A stretch of DNA of 64,000 nucleotides from Symsagittifera roscoffensis (Eukaryota > Xenacoelomorpha > Acoela > Convolutidae). The notes beneath the pieces were generated by a model. That model did no database searches. It saw only the letters and a program-made list of their open reading frames with translations, and was not told the origin of the DNA. Shown here piece by piece: positions 22,029 through 32,966 of the stretch. The position numbers were made by a program, and so were the translations under genes. The DNA lies in NCBI RefSeq assembly GCF_963678635.1, contig NC_087069.1:51780938-51844937 (forward strand), written 5' to 3'. The stretch's first letter is position 1; the number at the start of each line of letters is the position of its first letter.

Positions 22029-23141
22029 TTCAAAAAACTATCAAAAATTGCTACTCAACAGTCACAAAGTCAGTCTTCACCGACATCATCCCAAGATAAT
22101 CCAACACCACCTTCAACTACTCAAAATCCTCAAACATCTACACGAATTTCTTTTCAAGACAATCCATACACTTTTGAAGAACGGCACGCTCGTTTATCTG
22201 AACCACTAGAACCAGTTCAACGACAAGCACCTCTAAGTGAACCAACATATAATCTTTACCCAACACTACCACAAGAACTAAGTAGAATACGAAACCTTAG
22301 TCAAAACCAAAACACAACAGAAATAAATAGACAAATTATACATCCTCGACGAAATAGAAATTTTCAAACTCCCCGAGTTCATTTCGAAATACCTCAATCA
22401 CCATCACAAACCACTCCAGAAAACACCACTGGTATCACACCAGAAACTCCTACACTTTTTTCCCAACGAAGCACTTCAAGTCTACCCTCAGATTACTTAG
22501 GTTCAACACCAACATCTGAACAAATACGTGAAAATCCCTTTAACCCCCCAAACCAGGCATCACGACTACCATATTGGACTACACATTCATTCACACAAGG
22601 TGAACCAAATTTAGTCAATGACCCCATAGACATTTCTACAGATACAACATCTTCATCACTACCCGAAACATTATCACTACCATCAACACCATCAATAAGC
22701 CAATTTTCACCACCACCCTTTAACTTAAATTTTCCAAATAATCTCGACGCCAGATATCGAGAACAATCATCAATAAATATTCCTTTAAGATTAGATTGGA
22801 ATACATTCACAGCACCTCCACCACTATTTGGACAACATCAAGAAAGTAACCGCCTTCATAACTGGGCACTTAATAGATTACAATATCGTCAAGATATTCA
22901 CAACGATATCCGTGATCACAATATTCAAATACTCCAACAAAACAGTTTACAATTAAAGTTTGAAATCACAGTTAAATTAAACAACATTACTCAACATCCC
23001 TACCCATTAAATCCACCTAACATAACAGCTCAATCACTCCCACACCCTCTTATGCTTCCCAAGTTACCCCAACCTACTCCTCATACCATTCTGACCAATC
23101 ATCTCATTCTCCAGACACCCCCCGAATCTCCCCAGAGCTAG
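22029..23141 (+). CDS. Start-less P/Q/S/T-rich open frame A, unknown
   Basis: An uninterrupted frame of about 370 codons runs from the stop at 22,026-22,028 to TAG at 23,139-23,141 and has no ATG until near its end. The product is rich in P, Q, S, T and N over the first 250 residues (disordered). A more mixed, probably helical part with RLHNW and RDHNIQILQQ follows (about 22,840-22,980). Absence of a start suggests it is entered by splicing; CTACTCAACAG at about 22,051-22,061 is a possible acceptor. It overlaps frame B by 121 nt. It occupies the env position but shows no signal peptide, cysteine pattern or membrane helix. Confidence 0.55.
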   Translation, partial: FKKLSKIATQQSQSQSSPTSSQDNPTPPSTTQNPQTSTRISFQDNPYTFEERHARLSEPLEPVQRQAPLSEPTYNLYPTLPQELSRIRNLSQNQNTTEINRQIIHPRRNRNFQTPRVHFEIPQSPSQTTPENTTGITPETPTLFSQRSTSSLPSDYLGSTPTSEQIRENPFNPPNQASRLPYWTTHSFTQGEPNLVNDPIDISTDTTSSSLPETLSLPSTPSISQFSPPPFNLNFPNNLDARYREQSSINIPLRLDWNTFTAPPPLFGQHQESNRLHNWALNRLQYRQDIHNDIRDHNIQILQQNSLQLKFEITVKLNNITQHPYPLNPPNITAQSLPHPLMLPKLPQPTPHTILTNHLILQTPPESPQS

Positions 23142-24520
23142 ATAATTTTATTACCCTCCAACAACAACCCTACCACCTTAACACCCCGACCATAAACCAA
23201 ATCTCCTCCACTACAGATTCATCCAATCCCCCTACACCCTCTTCAAATTATACTGAATCATTAACACCATCATCCACATCCACTATATCTTCACTAAACA
23301 CTAATAGAGCTTACCGCACTTTTAAAAGAAAATTCCCCAACCATCCTTTCCCAGCAAAACCAGGAACAGCCCGTGAATACATCAACCACCCCCAGCATAC
23401 TAACACTAAAGAATTTTTAGCTATCACTTTACCCTCATTTCCACAATACACCTTAAACACCCCTCACGACGCTAACGAAACACGCAACTTTGTAGATGAA
23501 TACGTTTTAATGCCCACTCTCTCTTGGACCTCATACTATCATTTCACTAACCCTCTTTGCTTACCTTTATCCAGCACTTCCATCGATATAGAACGAAACA
23601 AAGACATGCTATATCGACTAACTACACCACTAACCGCTAGACAGTTTACTTACGTTGGATATAAAAAATCACTAAAAATACACACTGCACCTAGAGCTAA
23701 TGAATATACACTAGAATACTACGATCACAACATCATCAGAGCTAACCAAGATCAATTCTTAGACGACGATCGCTTCGCTAATCCACAAATCACCGAGAAA
23801 TTTTTCATCAAGACACCATATGTATTTACACTAAACATCTTCGACCGAAAGTTTGATCACATTATTTCAGAAGCACTAACAAACACACATGCATACGAAA
23901 GTTTTAAAGAACGCTTCCAAATCTTTTCACTAACCTTTCATTTCCTTGCACCACACGAAAGAGATTTGCACTGCTCACATGATATTATGTTGCGCACTAA
24001 ACAAACACATACATACAGTTACTATCGTTTCATCCAAAATCACTTTGACCTCCACACACCCTCTAGACAACCACACCATCGTTTTCAATTCATCAATTCG
24101 AAATACACTTCACCGTATTTCCTAAATTTCACATATTGTATTAAAGACACTAACCTCCATGGTATTCTTCGTAATTATGACCCCATAACCCAAATGTACA
24201 TTTTCTGCCCCATCACCAAGACCTTCAACGCCGAAGAATCCCGACCCTTCCTTATCCCGCACGAGTTTGTACAGCCTATAGAAATCCCAATTTTAGAATT
24301 CATCCACAACACTAAATTTAACCACAAATTATATAACTTAATCCAAAACACACCTTATGAGTTTGCAGTAGGCACTGAAGAACTAACCACTATTAAGGCA
24401 CTTCAATTGCTTTGGCCACTGCTTCAGACTAAAAATATCATCCGCATTCTAGCTAAACTACTAACAACTTCAGAACTAATTCACGACATTTTCCCCCACG
24501 GTTTTTTCCCCGACGACTAA
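23021..24520 (+). CDS. Open frame B (about 500 codons), unknown C-terminal protein
   Basis: Open from after a TAA at 23,018-23,020 to TAA at 24,518-24,520. The first ATG in this frame is at 23,510 (336 residues), but coding-like S/T/P-rich sequence extends upstream in frame, so the ATG is probably not the true start. Frame B is -1 relative to frame A. A run of six Cs at 23,118-23,123, about 20 nt before the frame A stop, is a natural place for a shift or indel joining them. The C-terminal 330 residues look like a folded, soluble domain rich in H, F, Y and T, with few cysteines and no membrane helix. I do not recognise it. Confidence 0.55.
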   Translation, partial: HNSSITPTPSYASQVTPTYSSYHSDQSSHSPDTPRISPELDNFITLQQQPYHLNTPTINQISSTTDSSNPPTPSSNYTESLTPSSTSTISSLNTNRAYRTFKRKFPNHPFPAKPGTAREYINHPQHTNTKEFLAITLPSFPQYTLNTPHDANETRNFVDEYVLMPTLSWTSYYHFTNPLCLPLSSTSIDIERNKDMLYRLTTPLTARQFTYVGYKKSLKIHTAPRANEYTLEYYDHNIIRANQDQFLDDDRFANPQITEKFFIKTPYVFTLNIFDRKFDHIISEALTNTHAYESFKERFQIFSLTFHFLAPHERDLHCSHDIMLRTKQTHTYSYYRFIQNHFDLHTPSRQPHHRFQFINSKYTSPYFLNFTYCIKDTNLHGILRNYDPITQMYIFCPITKTFNAEESRPFLIPHEFVQPIEIPILEFIHNTKFNHKLYNLIQNTPYEFAVGTEELTTIKALQLLWPLLQTKNIIRILAKLLTTSELIHDIFPHGFFPDD

Positions 24521-24529
24521 CAGGTAAGT
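24521..24529 (+). promoter_or_regulatory. Consensus 5' splice site just after frame B stop
   Basis: CAGGTAAGT matches the metazoan donor consensus exactly and lies directly after the TAA of frame B. It may be used to splice the 3' part of the transcript, for instance toward the small ORF at 25,685. Use is inferred only. Confidence 0.45.
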
Positions 24530-26133
24530 ATGAATTAAGTAAATATTACTAACTAATTACAGTATTAAAAACTCACCATTCTTTATTCATGTTTTCATTA
24601 GATTTTTAGCTTTCATCCGACAATCACCTACAAAAACCACAAAAGAAACAATAAAAATCACAATTTTCATCAAACAATTTTAAAATTCTATTAATCTCTT
24701 ACACTTATAAATTTCTAAATTTAATATCAATGCAGTAAATTCATCTATGATATTTTCCCCCAAAGCAGTAAATCTAATTATGATGAAAATTTGTATCTTA
24801 ATATTCCCCCATAACTAGCAGTAAATTTCCAAATTCTATGCAGTAAATTAATAAAATGCAATTGCAGTACTAACCTTTTGATATTTTCATTCATTCGCAC
24901 AGAAATTCTATCCACACTCGCACAGCTCGCCCACGAAGAATTGTTTAAAATAATGAATTTCAGTTTCAAGTTTTCACACTCAACAACTCTAACATATAAT
25001 AACATGTTTCAAACTTTCCTTTAACCCGGTTGGAAAGGAATCATATACTAAACAAAACTAACCAATGCAGCTCACTAAATACCACAAATCATAGAATCAC
25101 AGCATGACTAAGAAAAGGAAACCAACGGTACCCAAACCGGATTAACCCAGTTTAAAACTGGATAATTTATTCTTTTGAAGACTATTACAAAGTCTTAGAA
25201 AGAAATAATAAAACACAAAAAAGTCGAAAGACAAACCCATACCACAAACAATTTGCTTTTTGGAAAAAGTACATAACCAACAAGACATAAGTAAGACCAC
25301 AACAAACCCAACATAAAACGTTGTCACATAACAGGACCCCTCACAAAAACCGCATGAAATCATACTCCCACTCCTGGCCTAACCCACCAGGAAGGACGTC
25401 CTGAGCATGCTCTATAGCCGGCCTAACCCACCGCGCTACACCCACGCTTTGTGACCACACCACTATTTTTAATAAGAGCTACTCAAGGGTGAGTAACTCT
25501 TCAAAATAACCGAACTAAAACAAAAAGCTTTTGTGAAAACAACTAACTAAAATCATTATTAAAAAATATTAAACTAATAAAAGTTTTATAAAATGTAAAA
25601 TCACATGATGCAATATATAGATCAGAATACAACACCAAGGACGAACATCAAAAGACAAGACGACCCCACTACACTCGAGAGAGAATGACCAACTACAATC
25701 GATATGCCGCTCACAATCACAACTCAAAGGATTTAGAGTACGACTTGACCTCGCAGAAAAGGACTTCATTGAACCAGACCAATGACCACCTCGATGACCC
25801 AAGTGTACGTACAGATCCGAGTAACCAGGCATCCCCTCCACGCACAATCTCCACGCCATTCCCAAGCTAGATCAGACACAAAAGAAGTTCTCCCCGAAGA
25901 ACAGAAAAACCTGACATAGCCAACCATTCTGAAATCAGAATTGACTTTGTTGCAGAGACTCAGTCGTTGTCACAAGAAGAACACAACGTCTTATGTCTCT
26001 AACTCCAGCTTCCTGGAACTTCCTTAACAAAGAAGAAGCGGAAGAAAATTATGATGTTCGCCAAATACCAACGTCCATCATCCATCCTTGAATTACAGAA
26101 CTGTTCTAAAAAACTCTGTAAAACCCGGATGGG
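24530..26133 (+). other. 3' untranslated region of the LTR element with one small ORF
   Basis: About 1.6 kb lacking a long frame. CAGTAAAT-type words recur at 24,730-24,870. A less AT-rich part at 25,370-26,100 contains an ATG-started 61-codon frame at 25,685-25,870 (polar, N/D/S/T/P-rich), which could be a small spliced accessory exon or chance. The bases before the 3' LTR (CCGGATGGG) are a weak polypurine tract. Confidence 0.4.
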
Positions 26134-26543
26134 TGGAACCTGATCTAAACTACATTTTATGATTGGATAAATTAAATGTTTTACCAATGTAAAGTATTTA
26201 ATATTAACCAATCACGATCCATCTAACTAACAACCCACTTATTTGTAAGTGCTGAAGTTACTTGTAATTTCAGCACCAGAGAGATTTGAATTTAACTTAG
26301 AAATTAGTTGGACTCTCCCGAGCACTTCAGCAGCCGCAATAAACCAGTATACCCTAGATCTATTGAGCCTAGCAGAGACTAGTTAAACAACCTGAGACTA
26401 GATAGTATAAGAGTAAGATTAGGATCGGTATTAGACTAAGAAGTTGCACGAATCTATCCGGCCGAAAATAAGATAGCGTGACGAGCAGACGGTGTACCCT
26501 ATCCGAAATTACTCTATGAGTTATACACTCCAGTCCTAACTCA
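26134..26543 (+). repeat. 3' LTR (410 bp)
   Basis: Same sequence as the 5' LTR by eye, TGGAACC...CTAACTCA, followed at once by the GAGC target duplication (26,544-26,547). Confidence 0.93.
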
Positions 26544-26547
26544 GAGC

Positions 26548-27921
26548 GTTCATTTTTTTCATGATGAAGCTGCTGACACATATACTTTTGGTACAAAATT
26601 ATGAGAGTTTTGTTAGAAAACATGGCTGTCCATATAATACCCGGATCGCAAGCTGGTTTGTGCATAGAACAAAACATTATCAAGCTCAGTAGTTAGCAAA
26701 GCTTACTTTGATTAAGAAAACCATTACAAATGTTCGAGTTTTCAAACCAGTTTTTGTATATTTTTAAATGTTAAATTATAAAGAACGCAGTTTAATGAAT
26801 CTGATATAACTGGATTTACGTATAAATTTTTCTCAAGTTGTGGCTTTGGTTAGAAAAATGATTTGTTTATAAAGCTACGCTCGCAAGCTGGAGTAAGTAA
26901 AACACGGTTGATGTTTACTTCTAGGCAGCCGTGTCCCACTTTGGTTTCAAAAACAATCATGAACCACACAAAATCGTTTACTTTTTTTCATGTTGTATCG
27001 TGTTTAATATCAATCTTTTCTCTTACGCCGCTTTGGTACTCAGATAGCTAATGTTGCTTTGATTTGTGCGTTGAAGCTTTATGTAACATGGCGTTCATTT
27101 TCAGCGTTCAAATTCGTTGACTCCCTTTTGATATAATAAAACGGATCTTTGTTACCAATTCCCACTTTTGTATTTAATAAAAAAACTTTCATTCGAAAAA
27201 ATTAACGAGCACACTTTGCTTCAAACGAATTTAGCTCTTTCAAACGAATTTAACCCTTACAATAGGGGGATACTTAAAAAAAGTCCACTGAGAAATTGAT
27301 TTACCAATTGTTATCTCCAACGTGATTCTTAGTTGTATACGGCTGGCTAAAAGGCAATCCAGATTTGGCTATGACAGCGAGCGAGCCAGCTTCGTTACGC
27401 ACGGTTCGCGAAGGGGGAGAACTTTACGAAAAATACTGCCGGAACAAAGAGCGTCCGTTGATGTTTCCACCCGCACCCAGCCAGAAAAGAATTGACGTTT
27501 TCGAAGGATCTGTTTCAAACAATCCGCAAAAGTTTGAATCATACGCAGGTGTTTTTGCAAACTGGCCAAAAAGATAATTCAAGAACGGTCCCCCCGTCAT
27601 TGCCTGAAAACATTCGTATCCGGTAAAAGCTGACATCGCTACAAGCATACAGCTAAGTCATTAATATTTAAACAGTGAATAATTAATTTTGAGTGTGAGC
27701 AAATGTGTAGAAATTTTTTTTGGGAAAAAATTCTGCACGAACAACAAAAAGTGCATGATCAAAATGAGTGAAAAACTACGTCATTCATTAACTCTTAATC
27801 ACTTGATAACAACGAGTCCACTTTGTTAAGACGATGCTGCTTAAATCTTAATTCAGAAACAATTTTACAAAAACATTTTGCCAACGTGAGTTTCCAGCAG
27901 TGAAGTCCGTTAAAAAACAAT
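26548..27921. other. Flanking DNA, no gene assigned
   Basis: Mostly AT-rich. At 27,365-27,650 a less AT-rich block is open on both strands (70 codons +, 74 codons -). Codon-like composition hints at an old exon, but neither peptide is recognisable and no clear splice pair is seen. Confidence 0.3.
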
Positions 27922-27923
27922 TA

Positions 27924-30868
27924 CGAGGCCAAATTGCTCTGGATAGGCGCACAATTTGTGTCTGAATGATTCCAGAGGTAAGTCATTGAATATGTTCCAA
28001 ACTGTAAGTGGATTTCCACTGAAAAAAGTTCCGTAGGTTCTGAGTTCAAAAGTTTCGTGGATTCCGCCTACAAATATCTATAACGTAAAGTTTGTAGGCT
28101 TTTGTTCGGTGGTTGCGCAAAGAGCGAACATCACTAATAGTTCAAGATTCTGCAATTATGATTGGATTCCGCAAAAAGAGGGTGGAATCTGCGATTCCGC
28201 GAATGTAAGCATGTTCTTCAAATTTAGTTTATTCTGAATTTGCATATGAACAAATAGAAGCTAGGCTTAACTATTGTCAATAGAATCCACGAACAAATCT
28301 GAAAGCTTTGGTAAAGTGAAATGGTAGATGTCAGTCTTCAGTATCGATCACCCGCAAAAATGCCTCGAATGAGATATTCTTCGATTTCTCGGGTTTGTTG
28401 GAACAGTAATCGCCGGATGAAATCATTTTGATTCAGTATTTGGTTGAGAAAATATCATCTGAATTTGAGATGAGGTGCTCCAGAAGTTTTTTTGGAGAAA
28501 AGTTCTCTCGCCCATTGTTTTGGATTATAGTGGGTTAAGAGTGATTTCAAACCATCAGTATTTGAGATGAAATGGTCCAGAGGTTTATTGGGGGAGAGGT
28601 ATCGTGGGATTTTTATGGGGGATAAAGTACATCGTGTTTGAAATTTGATGTTTAATCAACTTGAATGGAATATCGTATTTTTGTAAACAGAAAAAGAAAA
28701 CCTAACAAAGTAGAAAGAAAAGTATATTAAGAAAAATAAATTAAATATGTTTCTAAATATTGTTGAGCGTTTTAGTCTTATTTTTGGTGATATTCTCTTG
28801 TATTTCCTTAACACTTTCGTTTTCAATAGTACATCGCCTCCCTGAAAGTCCCCACCTTCAGCAGCGCGCCTCGGTTTTTACACTGTCTGCAGGTATTCCG
28901 GTGCATACAGCTGGTAATCACAATCTGGTTTTTTTGAGAGGTTCTCCAAAGTTTTTGACTTACCTTTTTCTTGCACTTTTGTTCCACAACTTTGTTTGGA
29001 ACAACAATAGTGCTCTCGGGCACAACGCTAATTAATCTCTCAGGCTTAATCTCAATTTCATGGAAATACATTGCCTTCGCAAAATTTGAAGGCACAATGA
29101 ACTTAAGATTCCCAATGGCTTGCAGGGTAGTTCTCAGTTCACAGTCGCAGACAATGGTTTGCAATACCCTCAGATTCTGAATCGTCGGAAAAAGTTTGTA
29201 CAGTTGCCACTGAGATAATGAAACGTGAGTTTTAGTGTTGAATCTGCATACAAGCGTTTTCATCAAAAACTCACTGCCGTAGCAAGCTTTTGTTCAAAAA
29301 TGGACCACAATATTCCGAAGTGAAGAGAGCCAGTCCGAAGCGGCTACAAACAGCTCTACCTAAAAGGTATCAAATTGAAATCTAATTAGCGAAACGAAAA
29401 ATTGATCCAAAATATTAACAAAGTTGAGAACTGCATATTCTTGTGAACTGTCAAAAAGTTGATTCTTTTGCTTCGTATAACCAACTTGCCCTCTGAACTC
29501 ATAAAAAAAGGGCAGATTTCTCTTTGAAAACTGGTAGAAACACTATTGAACAACAGCAGTGACCTGCTGAAACCTGAGTGATAGTTAAGGTTTCCGTTTT
29601 CTCGCCATTCCAGTGGTATGTTATATGGAGTTAAATGAACTTAATTTTTATGGTTATAGCGTTTCAAACTTTTGAAGAGCTCAAGCTCTTTAGGGCTCAC
29701 CATATGATCTGTATGACAGAGTGAAAATAAAGGTGGTTTGAGATTTTCAACCTTGAAGAGTTCAATTAAAACAGCTGAAATTTCTGATATTGGAACGGCA
29801 AATATGGGTAGTGTTTGCTATAGTTTTCTAGAAATGAGAAGAACAACTTAAGTTGATTCTTATGAGATAATTTTGTCTGTGAAAAAAATAATTATCCTAG
29901 GTTTAGTTAGATCGATAATAGACTTAATTACTTGAGGGCATAATTAACGACACGCGTGTATTCGATAGCAATAAACAACAATTATCAATTTTAGTTAGAG
30001 CCCCCTTGATGAAATTTGAGTCATTTCGAAAACACTTGTTGAGAGTTTTAATTCAATTGTTTCTGAAATACGCAGCATTTCTCTGCTCAGTTTTTACAAA
30101 AAATAAATATAAGGGAACCAGAATAAAAGAAGTTTATACTTTTTCTCAGGAATTTTTGAATGTAAGGAGTCTTGAGGTTCTGTAAGTGGGGAAAATGGAA
30201 GTGTAGCCTATAAAAACTGAATGTGAGCTGAACACTCTGATCAAATCTCTCTAAAATTAAACAAGCACAGAGATTTCACGAGGGGCACATCTCAGTGGTA
30301 AACAAAGGCACGCCGAGTTAGATGCGCCGTCGAGGAGTTTTGACATAATATTGCAGAGTCAATTCAGAATTAATTTTACGAATTGGAATGATTCACTTGA
30401 ACTGCTTACTGTTTGTTTTTATTGTTGGTTTCTGATTGAGCTTTCATATTTGAAATTAAACTTATTTGTCGTTTTCTTTTTCTCTGATGCAGTATGCAGT
30501 ATTGTGCTTTTTGGTCTTACAATGATGCCGGCCATCGTGTATGTTCATTGGGAGAAAAAAACAAAGGGTAAGATGATACCTGAAAGAATTCAATAAATTG
30601 ACTGCAGTTGGGTGCAATTGGAAATGTTTATAATTTGTTTGTGGATTTCTAAAATTGTTCCAGATTCGGCAATTACTGTCACAGATTCCGCAAATTTGCA
30701 GTTTTTGGCGCAATTTTGAGTGGTATAATTTTTCAGGTATTTGTTTGCGGAATCCAAAACGGCAGCGAAGCTCAAAGAAAAATAGCAATGACACAGATTC
30801 CGCGAAAATTCTGATATCTAATTCATGCCGAATTCGCTTAAAAAACACAAAATACACAGCCTGGCTCT
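27924..30868. mobile_element. TA-flanked GAGGCC-terminus element, copy A (2.9 kb)
   Basis: The left end CGAGGCCAAATTGCTC and right end CACAGCCTGGCTCTG are diverged forms of the inverted termini seen in copy B; both abut TA. The end regions carry GGATTCCGC/GCGGAATCC words, and the last 250 bp align with the last 250 bp of copy B, including the phrase TAGGTATTTGTTTG or variants. The centre (28,740-29,270) is unlike copy B and holds a minus-strand open frame. No transposase is recognised. Confidence 0.65.
28823..29266 (-). CDS. Minus-strand ORF inside copy A, unknown; possible 39-nt intron
   Basis: A 147-codon frame with ATG, less AT-rich than its surroundings. The peptide is mixed and protein-like, with several cysteines near the C-terminus (CMHRNTCRQC). 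Reading the minus strand, GTAAGTC at about 28,963 and a matching CAG acceptor at about 28,925 would define a 39-nt intron of length divisible by three, so the frame stays open either way. It could be a captured gene fragment or the element's own gene. No family is recognised. Confidence 0.3.
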   Translation of the reverse strand: MMKTLVCRFNTKTHVSLSQWQLYKLFPTIQNLRVLQTIVCDCELRTTLQAIGNLKFIVPSNFAKAMYFHEIEIKPERLISVVPESTIVVPNKVVEQKCKKKVSQKLWRTSQKNQIVITSCMHRNTCRQCKNRGALLKVGTFREAMYY

Positions 30869-30870
30869 GT

Positions 30871-31546
30871 AAGCCATTTAAATTTTAAATTAAAATTAAT
30901 CAAGAAAAAAAAATGTTGGCATTGATTGAATTTTTTATAAAACTATTTAATTTTTTAGAACGATTTGTCCATATTTTTCCATTTCTCTACGGTTTGCAAT
31001 TTCAAAAAAAAAAGAATTGAACAAGATTTTTTGGGCATGTTTATTTGTCAGAAAATTTTATCAATTTTGTCGTGAAGACTCATACTCTCAGATTGTTTTC
31101 TTGTTCTGCGGAACTTTGATAAGTGAAATAATTGACACAAGTAAGTTTGGATTTTTGCGTCGTATTTTGTTGCTTTAAAATTATTCAAAATTTCTGGTAC
31201 TTTGTACCATGTATTTTCAAGAATTGATTTGGCTTCGTTCGCCAAGTTTTATAGAGCAAATGAGATTTTTTCTAAAACTCACGAGGTTCACTATTTGTAT
31301 GACTGATACTATTTTGATAAAACTAATCCGGTTAAAAAATCGAATGGACAAATTTTTTTTTATAAAAGTTTGAAGATAATTTACTTTAAATATGGAACAA
31401 AACACAATCCAAGTAGTGGAAACATTTACGGTGAAAAATATGTGAATAACATTGAAAAATTGGCATTACGGAACACAAGTAATCTTTACTCGAGAGTTGG
31501 GGTAATAAAGCGAGATATAATAGCACTGAAAAGTGAATAGAAACAT
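30871..31546. other. Spacer between the two GAGGCC elements
   Basis: About 675 bp, AT-rich, with only short frames. Nothing recognisable. Confidence 0.4.
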
Positions 31547-31548
31547 TA

Positions 31549-32826
31549 CAAGGCCAAACTGTGCACCGGATAGGCTTAAAACTGTTTGTCTGATTGTTCC
31601 AGGATTCCATAGACAAACCTTTAAACATGTTCCAAAAAGTCAGTGGATTCCACTTACAAAACTATCTTAGATTTCGGGTACAAATACCTGTTACGTAAAT
31701 TTTGTCGGCACATTTGTTGTGCCGAGGATCCCGCAACATGCGAATATAGCTATTTGTTCTGGATTCCGCAACTGTAAGTGGAATCCGCAAATTTACGGAG
31801 TCTCCAAAAATTCCGAATTTGGTTCTTACTGAGCTTGCATTTGAACAATTGAAAACTAGAGCTAGCATTTTTGTCTATAGCAATGCGAAATTTAAAGACA
31901 AGGACTTAACCAATGCCACTGGAATCCGCGAACAAATCTCAAAACATTTGTTAACTAATTTGGTGGATATCAGCTTTTTTGGATTCGTTAGGTTGAGAGT
32001 TTACGGAAATACAACGTTCAGCATATCGCCATTTTAAGTCAGTATTTGGGATTACGCCAATCTCAAATACTGATTTTGGAAGCATAACGCCGAATAAAAT
32101 CAAAATTTGTAGTCTTTGGTTTGAGATTGTGCGGAAACACAACACATAGCATATCGCTAATTTAGGTCAGTATTTGGGATTGACGCAATCCCAAATACTG
32201 ATTTTGGAAGCTTAGAGCCGAACAAACTAAGCAATTGATGTCCATGGCTTTAAAGTGTTTGGAAAGACAGCGCACAGCTTATTGATGAATTAAGTCAGTT
32301 TTTGGGATTGCATCAGTATTTGGTATCGAAATTCAGATCAATGTAGGCCAGTATTTAGGATCAGGAGGTTAGCATTTGGGATTGAGATTGCTTTTTCTGA
32401 TGTACAGTAATTAAACGATATAATTTTAAACGCTATACTACACACATATAAATATATAAACGGAATACGCAAACAAAATGCAGATTTTACTTACAATTTG
32501 CGGATTCCACTTACACGTTGCGGATTCCGCTTACAGTTGCGGAATCCGCAACAGCTCATTTTAACTAAACAAATGTCTTATTATTTGCTTGTGGAGTCCA
32601 CAAACTGTTCTGGATTCCGCAAGTACGGTTGCGGATTCCGCAAAACCGCCTAATTCCGGAGCGATTTTGAGCAGTGCAATGTTATAGGTATTTGTTTGTG
32701 GAATCCAAAATAGCGACAGCGAAAAAGATCAAAGAAAAGTAGCAAAGTTGCGGATTCCGCGACAAAACTGATTTTGGCCTGTTGCGGAATCCTCTTACAA
32801 TGCACAGAATGCACAGTTTGGCCTCG
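31549..32826. mobile_element. TA-flanked GAGGCC-terminus element, copy B (1.28 kb)
   Basis: Ends are CAAGGCCAAACTGTGCA and TGCACAGTTTGGCCTCG, a near-perfect inverted repeat of 17 bp, flanked by TA (31,547-31,548 and 32,827-32,828). About ten copies of GGATTCCGC or its reverse GCGGAATCC are dispersed through both halves, densest at 32,495-32,660. A 127-bp tandem repeat with a hairpin lies in the middle. There is no coding capacity. It ends about 140 bp before the NERD-helicase exon. Confidence 0.8.
32039..32400. repeat. About 127-bp tandem repeat with internal hairpins
   Basis: CAGTATTTGGGATT recurs at about 32,040, 32,168 and (degenerate) 32,296. In the second unit it is followed by GACGC and its perfect reverse complement (32,187-32,200), giving a 14-bp stem with a 5-nt loop. 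The first unit has the same hairpin with two mismatches. It is located inside copy B. Confidence 0.75.
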
Positions 32827-32966
32827 TAATGAAGTGCGTGAAAGGTTTAATCAGGGATGCAACACGAATTCTAAATTAGGGATTAAATACGAGGATGATC
32901 TGTCAGTATCAATTAAGTGATCTTAACTAGTGGACTAAGTCAACCGGTCTATTGGGTTTTAAACAG

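Larger units (their letters stand above)
12631..26543 (+). mobile_element. Full-length 13.9-kb Ty3/gypsy-type LTR retrotransposon with extra ORFs
   Basis: Two 410-bp LTRs, a 4-bp target duplication, a primer-binding-like site, a CCHC finger and a protease-RT-RNase H-integrase order together show a Ty3/gypsy-type element. The plus strand is A-rich. It is about twice the usual 5-8 kb because of a 1.26-kb leader, about 2.9 kb of ORFs after the integrase, and a 1.6-kb 3' untranslated stretch. The LTRs look identical, so insertion is very recent, yet the integrase zinc-finger segment is out of frame. No typical env protein is recognised. Confidence 0.92.

Noticed and set aside
22029-24520. Retroviral envelope gene at the env position of the LTR element
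   Set aside because: No signal peptide, cysteine framework, cleavage site or C-terminal membrane anchor is visible in either frame.
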